Under the pieces are notes generated by a model, which saw only the letters and a program-made list of their open reading frames with translations, did not search any database and had not been told where the DNA came from. Shown in pieces: positions 23,612 to 31,045 of a stretch of DNA of 48,198 bases (position 1 is the first letter of the stretch; every line of letters begins with the position of its first letter). A program made the position numbers and the translations under genes. The stretch covers positions 1-48,198 of the forward strand of contig JAAEKY010000030.1 in NCBI GenBank assembly GCA_024227235.1. Reading direction: 5' to 3'. Source of the stretch: Desulfobacteraceae bacterium (GTDB lineage: Bacteria > Desulfobacterota > Desulfobacteria > Desulfobacterales > Desulfobacteraceae).

Positions 23612-23724
23612 CCATCAAAAAAGTGTCAGATGCAAGGCGCCAAGGAATGACGACTTAAGGCATATAAAGCAACCGTCGCTGGGAGGAATGACCGAAGGCA
23701 ACGCAACCGGTGGCGCTTTGATGG
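23612..23724. repeat. Intergenic inverted-repeat element
   Basis: CCATCAAA (23612-23619) and TTTGATGG (23717-23724) bound a stretch whose inner ends GCGCCA and TGGCGC also pair. It is locally richer in G+C than its flanks and non-coding. It resembles dispersed repeats in related genomes by impression only. Confidence 0.4.
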
Positions 23725-23728
23725 TGGA

Positions 23729-24409
23729 TCAGGGCCGCTGCAATATGATTCTTGCATCAGCAATGATACACTGATCCTTCGTACAAATCACAGGATTTAA
23801 ATCTACAGATTCAACTTCATTTTCAAGTTCCATGATTAAATTTGAAAAGTTTACCAACAAATGGGTTAATCTTTCCATATTCACACCTTGCCCGCCCCGA
23901 TATCCCGTAATGAGGTCTTTCGCCTTTAAAGAGTCGATCATAGAATGGACATCACTGGATTTAAGCGGTGCCATCCGGATGGCAGTATCATTATAAATTT
24001 CAACAGACGTGCCACCAATTCCAAAAACAATAACAGGCCCAAACTGAAAATCATTTTTTGCACCAATAATGACCTCAAGGCCCTGAACCATCTGTTCTAC
24101 AAGAATATTTTCGCAACCATCAAGCTTTTTCAACCGTTCCATTTCACTGTTCAAACGATTACTGGATGCAATTCCTGTAACAACTGCCTGATGTTCTGTT
24201 TTATGAAGGATCTTTTTTGAAACAGCTTTTGCCACTACCGGACTATTGGATTTTTTAAAAAACGTATCCGCGTCTTTAATGGAATGGGTTAAAATATAAT
24301 CCGGGATTTCAAACCCCTGGAATTTCATAATCGCTTTTGCATCGGGTTCAAGAATCCATCCCAATGATTTGCTTTTCTCTATGATTTCTTTGACGTTTTT
24401 GTTTAACAT
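23729..24409 (-). CDS. acdB: Acyl-CoA synthetase (ADP-forming), ATP-grasp beta subunit
   Basis: A 226-residue ATP-grasp protein, the small subunit of NDP-forming acyl-CoA synthetase. It carries V-V-A-K-A-V-S-K-K-I-L-H-K-T-E near residue 55-70, G-A-K-N-D and G-P-V-I-V-F-G-I-G-G in the central sheet, and V-D-L-N-P-V near the C terminus for metal and nucleotide binding. With the alpha subunit it converts acyl-CoA, ADP and phosphate to acid, CoA and ATP. Its start overlaps the end of the alpha-subunit gene by 7 bases. A 226-residue length agrees with separate beta subunits. Confidence 0.88.
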   Translation of the reverse strand: MLNKNVKEIIEKSKSLGWILEPDAKAIMKFQGFEIPDYILTHSIKDADTFFKKSNSPVVAKAVSKKILHKTEHQAVVTGIASSNRLNSEMERLKKLDGCENILVEQMVQGLEVIIGAKNDFQFGPVIVFGIGGTSVEIYNDTAIRMAPLKSSDVHSMIDSLKAKDLITGYRGGQGVNMERLTHLLVNFSNLIMELENEVESVDLNPVICTKDQCIIADARIILQRP

Positions 24410-25791
24410 GGTCTACACCTTTTCAATGCTTTTGCCATAAGGACAGCCCCTTCCACTGAGGATGCAACCGGAATATTATTGAGTTCAAACCCTTCTATGA
24501 TAATTTTATATTTATCTTCGTTGGGAACATATGCAATCATAGGTTTGCCTTCATTTCTTGCCACCTGGCTGAGCTTTGCACCAATGTCTGCAGAAACACC
24601 CGGTGAATACGGAATTAAAAGGGCCATAATACAGTCAATATTTTTATCCCTCGCCAAGTGTCTGGCTGTTGCCACAATATCACTGTCTACAGAACTTCCG
24701 GTAAGATCAAGTGGATTGACCAGAGAAACAATATCTTTAATTCCCGGCGAAAGCTTTTCTTTGATCGTATCCATTGTCTGTTTTTCTATTTGGGGTATGG
24801 ACAGACCATACAGTTCGCCAGCATCTGCTGCAACCACACCATGCCCGCCACTCAAAGAGATAATACCCACATTGCCATTATTAATCCCCCCGGGGAAACA
24901 GCTTAATGCTTCACAAAAAGATGTCAACTCATATTCATTGTCTGCTTCTGCCACACAATGTTGCTTCATGATTTCAGAAAAGACTCTATAGTCTCCTGCC
25001 AGAGAGGCTGTATGACTGGAGACCGCCTCGATCCCTTTCTTGCTTTTCCCTGCCTTAAAAACCACAACAGGTTTAGAACATTGCTCTGCTTTTTTAATAA
25101 ATTCCCGACCTTCCCGTCTTTCAAATCCTTCAATATAAAATGCTATCACTTTTGTCTCAATATCCTGCTCAAACCAGGTGAGCATATCTGTCTCCCTGAT
25201 GTGGGCCTTGTTTCCGATACTGACTGCAAGGGAAATGCCAATCCCCTGCCCTGCAAATTTCACCATTTGATCGACCAGGACACCACCGCTTTGACTGACA
25301 AATCCAATGTTGCCTTTATCCGGATGTATCATTCTTTCTCCGGGAAGGAAAAATGTATCCACATAATCCGGCGCATAAATACCAAGGCAATTAGGCCCTA
25401 CAAATGGAAAATCAGCCTCTTTTGCAATATCAACCACCTGTTGTTGTAATTGTAAATTCCCTGATTCTGAAAATCCACCAGATATAATCACGGCACCGCC
25501 AACCCCTTTTTTGATGCATGCTTCTACAACTTTGGGGACAAACTGAGCCCGGACAGCAATAACTGCCATGTCAATATCTTCTGGGATATCTTCAACACTG
25601 GAATAAAGCTTTTCTCGATTGAGACTTCCACCCTTGGGATTCACAGGAAATGTTTTGACAGGATATCTTAAATGATTTTTATTATAGATCACATTTGCCG
25701 GGTGACTGTCTTGGGAAGTAGACACCCCGACAACCGCCATAGTGGATGGTCTGAAAAGACTTTTTAGATTCACTTTTCTTCCTTTCGTCAT
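24403..25791 (-). CDS. acdA: Acyl-CoA synthetase (ADP-forming), alpha subunit
   Basis: A 462-residue subunit with a CoA-binding Rossmann domain at the N terminus (M-A-V-V-G-V-S near 14, F-P-V-N-P-K-G near 48) and two ligase CoA domains. The phosphohistidine site is visible as S-S-H-T-A-S-L-A-G-D near residue 260, and I-S-L-S-G-G-H-G-V follows. Known enzymes of this type yield ATP from acetyl-CoA or aryl-CoA thioesters. The acyl group cannot be predicted. It is the first gene of a two-gene leftward operon, separated from the upstream rubrerythrin gene by a terminator. Confidence 0.9.
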   Translation of the reverse strand: MTKGRKVNLKSLFRPSTMAVVGVSTSQDSHPANVIYNKNHLRYPVKTFPVNPKGGSLNREKLYSSVEDIPEDIDMAVIAVRAQFVPKVVEACIKKGVGGAVIISGGFSESGNLQLQQQVVDIAKEADFPFVGPNCLGIYAPDYVDTFFLPGERMIHPDKGNIGFVSQSGGVLVDQMVKFAGQGIGISLAVSIGNKAHIRETDMLTWFEQDIETKVIAFYIEGFERREGREFIKKAEQCSKPVVVFKAGKSKKGIEAVSSHTASLAGDYRVFSEIMKQHCVAEADNEYELTSFCEALSCFPGGINNGNVGIISLSGGHGVVAADAGELYGLSIPQIEKQTMDTIKEKLSPGIKDIVSLVNPLDLTGSSVDSDIVATARHLARDKNIDCIMALLIPYSPGVSADIGAKLSQVARNEGKPMIAYVPNEDKYKIIIEGFELNNIPVASSVEGAVLMAKALKRCRPC

Positions 25792-25843
25792 TTAGAGAAT
25801 GAAAGGGTTTTTGTTTTGATGAAGTCAGAGGTTCCCCTAAAAT

Positions 25844-25883
25844 AAAAAAGGATTAATACATATAATATTAACCCTTTTTTTTT
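25844..25883 (-). terminator. Terminator after the rubrerythrin-like gene
   Basis: An A-run plus GGATTAATA on the left pairs (one mismatch) with TATTAACCC plus a T-run on the right. Ten bases lie between it and the stop of the leftward gene at 25893. T-runs on both strands make it potentially bidirectional. Confidence 0.7.
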
Positions 25884-25892
25884 AGACTTAAT

Positions 25893-26354
25893 TTAACTAT
25901 CCTGATCAGATAGATAATCATCATACATGGATTCAAGGGCCAGTTTATGTTTTGATTCTTCTTGTACAAGAATGCTAAATACTTTTTTTGCATCTTGATC
26001 ATCTGTCTGATCGCCAAGCATGGTGTAAAGTTTAACTGCTTTCTCTTCTCTTTTCATGGCAATTTTAAGAATTTCAGGCATTGGCATACCCTGTTCGTAT
26101 TCTATTTCTACCATGTAATCACTTATCTTAAGATCAGGAATTTTTGTAATTTCATAAGAATCTATTTGTGCTTTGTTGCCTGACATATCTGAAATAAGTG
26201 CAACATGTTTTTGCTCTTCTTGGGCAAATCTTTCAAAAGTTTCTTTAAGTGCACTCCTGGTAGCTTCTTTAGCTAAAGAAGTATAAAACTCAACAGCTTC
26301 TTTCTCACCTTTAATGGCAAATGCCAATATTTCATCAACTGATCCAAATTCCAT
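25893..26354 (-). CDS. Rubrerythrin-like ferritin-family protein
   Basis: A 153-residue four-helix protein with paired diiron-ligand motifs: G-E-K-E-A-V-E-F-Y in helix 1, E-E-Q-K-H in helix 2, K-R-E-E-K-A-V-K-L-Y in helix 3 and Q-E-E-S-K-H in helix 4. There is no rubredoxin domain. It is the third such domain in the island (with 14132-14605 and the fusion at 15855-16685) and the only one in a single-gene unit. It has its own sigma-54-type promoter and terminator. A GAGGAG precedes the ATG. Peroxide reduction is the likely role by family. Confidence 0.9.
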   Translation of the reverse strand: MEFGSVDEILAFAIKGEKEAVEFYTSLAKEATRSALKETFERFAQEEQKHVALISDMSGNKAQIDSYEITKIPDLKISDYMVEIEYEQGMPMPEILKIAMKREEKAVKLYTMLGDQTDDQDAKKVFSILVQEESKHKLALESMYDDYLSDQDS

Positions 26355-26443
26355 GTTTATTCTCCTCTAATTTGTGGTTTTAATACTTTTTATTTTTCAA
26401 ATTAATTAACGAACTTTCCTAATCAACAATACTTTAGAACAAT

Positions 26444-26459
26444 TGCAATTTGCATACCA
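26444..26459 (-). promoter_or_regulatory. Sigma-54 promoter of the rubrerythrin-like gene
   Basis: The minus strand reads TGGTATGCAAATTGCA: GG-N10-GC, full TTGCA, 10 of 12 defined bases. The start point would be near 26433, about 79 bases before the ATG at 26354. ATATCA and TGATAT lie in inverted order just upstream (about 26460-26500). Confidence 0.55.
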
Positions 26460-26619
26460 TATCAAATATGAATACTACCTTATATATGATATAGCCTTCA
26501 TTTTTCAATTAAAAAATTATTTTTCAATACTATCCTTGAATACAGATTCCACCTCTGGAAAAAAAAATGGCCAAATAAATTAAGATAGTATCCTTTTCTT
26601 GAATTTTCCTTTATGATAT

Positions 26620-27669
26620 ATGCAAACAGGAGAGGCCAACAGACAAACAATTCTAAGGCAGATAAACATGTCATCAGGTGAACTTAAAAAACAGACCCTT
26701 TATAAAGCTCTATTTAAAAATTCCTCTTCAATTATGCTGATTATAGATCCAAAGAGCTATAAGATTCTGGATGCGAACAAGGCTGCCTTAAAATTTTATC
26801 ACTATTCAAAAAAAGAAATACTGAATCTAAAAATTTCAAATATCAATACGCTTTCGATTGAAGAAATCGAGAAAGAAATACAAAAGGCTAAACTTCAAAA
26901 ACACAATTATTTTAATTTTACTCATCGGTTAAAAAATGGGGAGATTAAAGATGTTGAAGTTTACAGCGGACCCATAGAATTTGAAAATAAAAATGTTTTA
27001 TATTCCATCATCCATGATAAAACGGAAAAAAAACAGATCCAAAAGACACTTAGTGAAAGTAAAAACACCATACGGGCAATGATCAATGCAACAAGCAGCC
27101 TGGTCTACTTACTTGATGTTACCGGCAACATTATTAATTTAAATACGCCTGGTGCACTGCTGTTCAATAAAAGTCCTTTAGAAATGATTGGTAAAAATTT
27201 TAAAATTTTTTTTAGCGATAATGATTTCTCCCGACTTAAATTATTGATAAATGAAGTAATTGAAACCCACGACCCTATTAGTTATCAAAAAGATCGAGAT
27301 GGGAAATATTATGATGTTAACTTATATCCGGTCTTTAATAAGTCAAACCATGTGGGGCAGATTTGTATTTTTGCAAATGATATCACTGATATAAAAAAAA
27401 CAGAGCGGGTATTTGCTGCTATAGAAACAGCGGGTGGAATCTGTCATGAAATGAACCAGCCGTTGCAGGTTATTCTCGGGAATCTCGAACTTCTCAGAAT
27501 GAATCTTGATAAGGAGGACTCAAACTTAACCTTTGTTAATATTATATTATCACAGATGGAAAAACTAGGCTCAATCACAAAAAAACTGACTCATATTACG
27601 CGCTATGAAACAAAAGAATATATAAAAGGGACAATCTTTGATATCAATCGGTCATCCAAAACCAAATGA
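26620..27669 (+). CDS. PAS-PAS protein with a histidine kinase dimerisation domain, no ATPase
   Basis: A 349-residue cytoplasmic sensor. Two PAS domains (about 25-135 and 150-262) are followed by a HisKA-type dimerisation domain whose phospho-acceptor is clear (G-G-I-C-H-E-M-N-Q-P-L-Q). The protein ends about 75 residues later at D-I-N-R-S-S-K-T-K, without the N, G1 or G2 boxes of the ATPase domain. The 100 bases downstream show no remnant of one. It could be phosphorylated by another kinase or act as a signalling dimer. An alternative start is Met17 (26668), since the first ATG lacks a good ribosome-binding site. Confidence 0.75.
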   Translation: MQTGEANRQTILRQINMSSGELKKQTLYKALFKNSSSIMLIIDPKSYKILDANKAALKFYHYSKKEILNLKISNINTLSIEEIEKEIQKAKLQKHNYFNFTHRLKNGEIKDVEVYSGPIEFENKNVLYSIIHDKTEKKQIQKTLSESKNTIRAMINATSSLVYLLDVTGNIINLNTPGALLFNKSPLEMIGKNFKIFFSDNDFSRLKLLINEVIETHDPISYQKDRDGKYYDVNLYPVFNKSNHVGQICIFANDITDIKKTERVFAAIETAGGICHEMNQPLQVILGNLELLRMNLDKEDSNLTFVNIILSQMEKLGSITKKLTHITRYETKEYIKGTIFDINRSSKTK

Positions 27670-27768
27670 ACAAACAGGTGGGGCGATTAACATCACCATA
27701 GAAACAATATTTTATATGATGTCAAAAATCTGCATTATCCAGCATTAACAAAAAAGGATTATGCAAAA

Positions 27769-28374
27769 TTATCCTTTGATTTTCTTTTTAAGTACTTCTA
27801 CTAATTTTTCATAATCGTCTTTTTTCAAAATCTGGTTGAATTGAGAACGATAATTCCCTACCAGGCTAACGCCTTCTATCACCATGTCATACACCATCCA
27901 GTCACCACTTTTTGCCTTGAACATGCGATAGTCAATGGGAATTTCAACCGAGTCGGTAATGATTTTTGTACTGACCTGTGCTTTCTTTTTTTTAACGAAC
28001 TCTTTTAAGAATACCACTTTTTCATCGGTATATTCCTCTATTTTGCTAACATACGTGTCTTCTAAAAGCTTTCCAAAAAGTTCAATAAAGGCTATCTTTT
28101 CTTCATCACTTCTTTTTTTCCAGTGTCTGGCAAGGCTGAGTTGAGACATTTTAGCAAAACTAAATCTTTTATTGATAAGTTTGCGGAGGATTTGTCTTCT
28201 TTTTTCAACGAATTCATCTCCTTTAAGGGATGGATCCCGAAGTACTTCCAATATTTGATCAATGCTTGCTTTCAGGGAGTCCTGAACCGAAGACGCGCTG
28301 GCATTATTAACTGGAAGAAAAATACAGGCAGCAAATAATATAAGAACAAATACAACAAATTTAGATTGCTTCAT
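27769..28374 (-). CDS. mlaC: MlaC-like periplasmic phospholipid-binding protein
   Basis: A 201-residue exported protein with a signal peptide (about 1-27, ending near N-A-S-A-S). The body matches the Tgt2/MlaC family: D-P-S-L-K-G, R-R-Q-I-L-R-K-L-I-N-K-R-F-S-F-A-K-M-S, then L-A-R-H-W-K near residue 80 and Y-D-M-V-I-E-G-V-S-L-V-G-N-Y-R-S-Q-F near 165-185. MlaC carries phospholipids between the outer membrane and the MlaFEDB complex. It is the last of five leftward mla genes. Confidence 0.9.
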   Translation of the reverse strand: MKQSKFVVFVLILFAACIFLPVNNASASSVQDSLKASIDQILEVLRDPSLKGDEFVEKRRQILRKLINKRFSFAKMSQLSLARHWKKRSDEEKIAFIELFGKLLEDTYVSKIEEYTDEKVVFLKEFVKKKKAQVSTKIITDSVEIPIDYRMFKAKSGDWMVYDMVIEGVSLVGNYRSQFNQILKKDDYEKLVEVLKKKIKG

Positions 28375-28403
28375 AGGAACCTCCCAAATAAATCAACTCT
28401 TTT

Positions 28404-28769
28404 TTAGTTGTTACGCAATTCTTTAAATGCGTCATCTGTATTCTCTTTAATAATAAATACATCATCTAATTTTGTCAAAGATAGAGCACTTTTAACATTT
28501 GTCCCCAAACCCGTTAATACAAATGCCTTTTTGTCTTTTTTGCTCCATTGAAGTCCTTCCACAAGAGTTGCTATTCCTGAACTATCCATGAAAGAAACAT
28601 CTGAAAGATCAACAATAATTCCATTCACCCCTTTTTTAAAAAGTGGTAGAAGTTTATCCCGCAAATTTGGCGAGGAAAACATGTCAACTTCACCTCCGAC
28701 AACGATGACACCGATAGTGTCTACTATTTTACTTTCAATTTTAAAACTCATAAGCCTGCTATTTTTCAA
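28404..28769 (-). CDS. mlaB: STAS-domain protein, MlaB or anti-anti-sigma type
   Basis: A 121-residue STAS protein. The conserved phospho-site region V-D-L-S-D-V-S-F-M-D-S-S-G-I-A-T-L is intact, with the Ser that partner-switch kinases phosphorylate in SpoIIAA-type antagonists. In the mla operon the STAS subunit MlaB binds the ATPase MlaF. The sequence is close to true anti-sigma antagonists, and an RsbU/RsbW-like pair lies 2 kb away. It overlaps the end of mlaD by 11 bases. Confidence 0.85.
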   Translation of the reverse strand: MKNSRLMSFKIESKIVDTIGVIVVGGEVDMFSSPNLRDKLLPLFKKGVNGIIVDLSDVSFMDSSGIATLVEGLQWSKKDKKAFVLTGLGTNVKSALSLTKLDDVFIIKENTDDAFKELRNN

Positions 28770-29196
28770 ATATATATTTACTGACTAATTCTTCCAGGCT
28801 GATGGCAGACTCTGTATCCATCAAAGAGTCTTCATCTTCTAATAAATCATCAGAACCGCCCGGTGATAATTTGACAAATTTGTCCCCAATAACACCTTTT
28901 GTACGAATAGAGGCAATGGTATCATCTGATATTTTTGTCCCTCTATCTATTTCCATTTTCACAAGTGCTTCATTTTCTTCTAAAGTAATACTTTTCACTT
29001 TTCCAACCGGTACCCCTGCAATTTCAACTGAAGCGGCAACTTCAAGACCTTCTATCGATCCGAACCTTGCATCAATAATATAATTATCTGACCCAAAAAG
29101 ATCGACATCACCCAAGTTGACAGATAAATAAACCAGGCAGGCAATACCCACCATCATGAAAATTCCGACTGAAATTTCTGTTTTTTTCCCATACAT
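28759..29196 (-). CDS. mlaD: MlaD-like MCE-domain lipid-binding protein
   Basis: A 145-residue membrane-anchored protein: one N-terminal helix (about 7-27) and an MCE domain (about 38-115) with F-G-S-I-E-G-L-E-V-A-A-S-V-E-I-A-G-V-P-V-G-K-V, the family core. MlaD forms a hexameric ring that handles phospholipids at the periplasmic face of the MlaFEDB transporter. It starts 17 bases after mlaE. The protein is on the short side, with a short C-terminal tail. Confidence 0.92.
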   Translation of the reverse strand: MYGKKTEISVGIFMMVGIACLVYLSVNLGDVDLFGSDNYIIDARFGSIEGLEVAASVEIAGVPVGKVKSITLEENEALVKMEIDRGTKISDDTIASIRTKGVIGDKFVKLSPGGSDDLLEDEDSLMDTESAISLEELVSKYIFEK

Positions 29197-29213
29197 GATG
29201 AATAATTTAAATC

Positions 29214-29987
29214 CTATAGTAATAAAGATGTCAAGATATAATCTACAATGAGGATAGAAAGAGAAGTTATAACAACAGCATTTGTTGTTGCTTTACTCAC
29301 CCCTTCAGTTGTTGCTTCTGCTGCAAATCCCATAAAAGAAGATATCCAAGTTATTAAAACGCCAAAAGACAAGGACTTTAAAATGCCCCCGTAAATATCT
29401 GTGAATGTAACTGCTGTTATCATCTTACCGATATAAGCGCCTTCATTGACTCCGAGTAATTTTACGCCGACAAGATATCCACCACCGATGCCGACCAGAT
29501 CAAAAAAAGCAGTTAAAAGAGGCAGGCAGATAATTCCTGCAATCACTTTTGGGCTGATCACATATTTCATAGGGTCAATGGCCATCATCTCAAGTGCGGG
29601 GAACTGATCGGTAATCTTCATGATACCTATTTCTGCTGTAATAGCAGATCCAGCCCTACCCGTTACCATTAAAGCACATAGCACAGGACCTAATTCCCTT
29701 ATAATAGAAAGTGCCACCATTACACCAAGGGCAGCTTCTGCGCCAAACTGACTTAATGAATAATATCCCTGAATACCGATAACCATACCGGTAAAAAGAG
29801 CGGTAACAAAGACAATTAGGAACGATTTTGAACCAATAAATTCAATTTCTTTGATGAGCCTGTAAATTCTAAAAGGCCGAAAAAACGCCAAATAAATTGA
29901 AGATAATAAAAAGATACCACTTCTGCCGAGAATCTGAACTCGATTTAAAGTTGATCGGCCAAGTGTTGCTGCAATCTGGAATTCCAC
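29214..29987 (-). CDS. mlaE: MlaE-like ABC permease
   Basis: A 257-residue integral membrane permease of the MlaE family with about five to six helices. Family features are G-M-V-I-G-I-Q-G-Y near 70, S-I-I-R-E-L-G-P-V-L-C-A-L-M-V-T-G-R-A-G-S-A-I-T-A-E near 95-120, and D-Q-F-P-A-L-E-M-M-A-I-D-P. The permease moves phospholipids between the inner leaflet and MlaD. It follows mlaF by 9 bases. Confidence 0.94.
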   Translation of the reverse strand: MEFQIAATLGRSTLNRVQILGRSGIFLLSSIYLAFFRPFRIYRLIKEIEFIGSKSFLIVFVTALFTGMVIGIQGYYSLSQFGAEAALGVMVALSIIRELGPVLCALMVTGRAGSAITAEIGIMKITDQFPALEMMAIDPMKYVISPKVIAGIICLPLLTAFFDLVGIGGGYLVGVKLLGVNEGAYIGKMITAVTFTDIYGGILKSLSFGVLITWISSFMGFAAEATTEGVSKATTNAVVITSLSILIVDYILTSLLL

Positions 29988-29996
29988 AACGCTCCT

Positions 29997-30782
29997 TTAA
30001 TCAAAGAGAATTTCATCCAAGTAATTTTTATCTGTACGCTGAAAGGGAATGGGGCCTTCAGGTTCTCCGTTTATAAACTGCTTTACCCTTAAGTCACTAC
30101 TGTTTCTAATCTCTTCAGAAGTTCCCATTGCAATAATATCCCCATAAAAAAGAATAATGATATTATCTGCAATTTTGAAGCAGGACTCAATATCATGGGA
30201 AACCACTATAGATGTTATATTCAGTGTCTTGTTAAGATCCATGATGAGCTTGCCGATGACACCGGTCGAAATAGGATCAAGGCCGGATGTGGGTTCATCA
30301 TAAAATATAACTTTGGGGTCCATCACCATGGCTCTGGCCAGCCCAACTCGTTTCATCATCCCGCCGGATAACTGTGATGGCATAAGATCTTCTGTTCCCC
30401 TTAATCCCACCATCTCCAATTTCATAGTGACAATTGTCTTGATAATATTGTCTGCAATTTGTGTATGCTCACGTAAAGGAAATGCTATGTTTTCAAAAAT
30501 ATTCAGGTAGTTAAAAAGAGCAGACCCCTGGAATAACATCCCCATTTTTTTTCTGGCTTCATATAATTTTGTCTTGTTCAACGTCGTTAGGTCTACGCCA
30601 TCGAAATAGACAGCCCCGGAATCAGGTTTTTCAAGACCGGTAAGCTGCCTTAACAGAGTACTTTTCCCAGAGCCGCTGCCCCCTAAGATAACCGTTACTT
30701 TTCCTCTTTCGAAATGACAATTTAAATGGTTAGACGCTGTTACCCTGCCATATCTTTTTACGATATTTTCTACTTTGATCAT
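29997..30782 (-). CDS. mlaF: MlaF-like ABC ATPase
   Basis: A 261-residue ABC ATPase: Walker A G-G-S-G-S-G-K-S-T-L-L, Q-loop G-M-L-F-Q-G-S-A-L-F, signature L-S-G-G-M-M-K-R-V-G-L-A-R-A, Walker B V-I-F-Y-D-E-P-T-S-G-L-D-P, and switch His in V-V-S-H-D. The M-K-R variant of the signature motif is typical of MlaF. It is the first gene of the operon, below a good sigma-70-type promoter. Confidence 0.95.
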   Translation of the reverse strand: MIKVENIVKRYGRVTASNHLNCHFERGKVTVILGGSGSGKSTLLRQLTGLEKPDSGAVYFDGVDLTTLNKTKLYEARKKMGMLFQGSALFNYLNIFENIAFPLREHTQIADNIIKTIVTMKLEMVGLRGTEDLMPSQLSGGMMKRVGLARAMVMDPKVIFYDEPTSGLDPISTGVIGKLIMDLNKTLNITSIVVSHDIESCFKIADNIIILFYGDIIAMGTSEEIRNSSDLRVKQFINGEPEGPIPFQRTDKNYLDEILFD

Positions 30783-30819
30783 AGGTTGTATTGTCTGCTT
30801 TCCTGTTTTTGGGTAATAA

Positions 30820-30848
30820 AATATAGCTTACCCGTATTGCTGTGTCAA
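30820..30848 (-). promoter_or_regulatory. Sigma-70-type promoter of the mla operon
   Basis: On the minus strand TTGACA (30848-30843), a 17-base spacer and TATATT (30825-30820) form a near-consensus promoter. The start point would be near 30813, giving a leader of about 30 bases. Confidence 0.65.
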
Positions 30849-31007
30849 CGATAATCAAACGCCATATCAAAATTTTGATTTCAGTTAAATTAAAGGGTGA
30901 CTATAAATTGAATTTTCATAATGAAAAAATCCATCGGAAATTGAATTTTAAGCCAGACTCAACGCCTAAAATTAAAAGAATATTTTTTAAGATGATCTCG
31001 ACAAAGA

Positions 31008-31036
31008 TTGACAAAGCCTAAAAGGCTTTATATAAA
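31008..31036 (+). promoter_or_regulatory. Sigma-70-type promoter with operator-like spacer
   Basis: TTGACA (31008-31013), exactly 17 bases, then TATAAA (31031-31036). The spacer contains the palindrome AAAGCC-TAAAA-GGCTTT (31013-31029), well placed for a repressor. The predicted start point (about 31043) is almost at the ATG (31046). Confidence 0.6.
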
Positions 31037-31045
31037 AATCAGGAT

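Noticed and set aside
24479..24991. 170-codon plus-strand frame antisense to the acyl-CoA synthetase alpha gene
   Set aside because: Shadow frame; the minus-strand protein is a clear family member.
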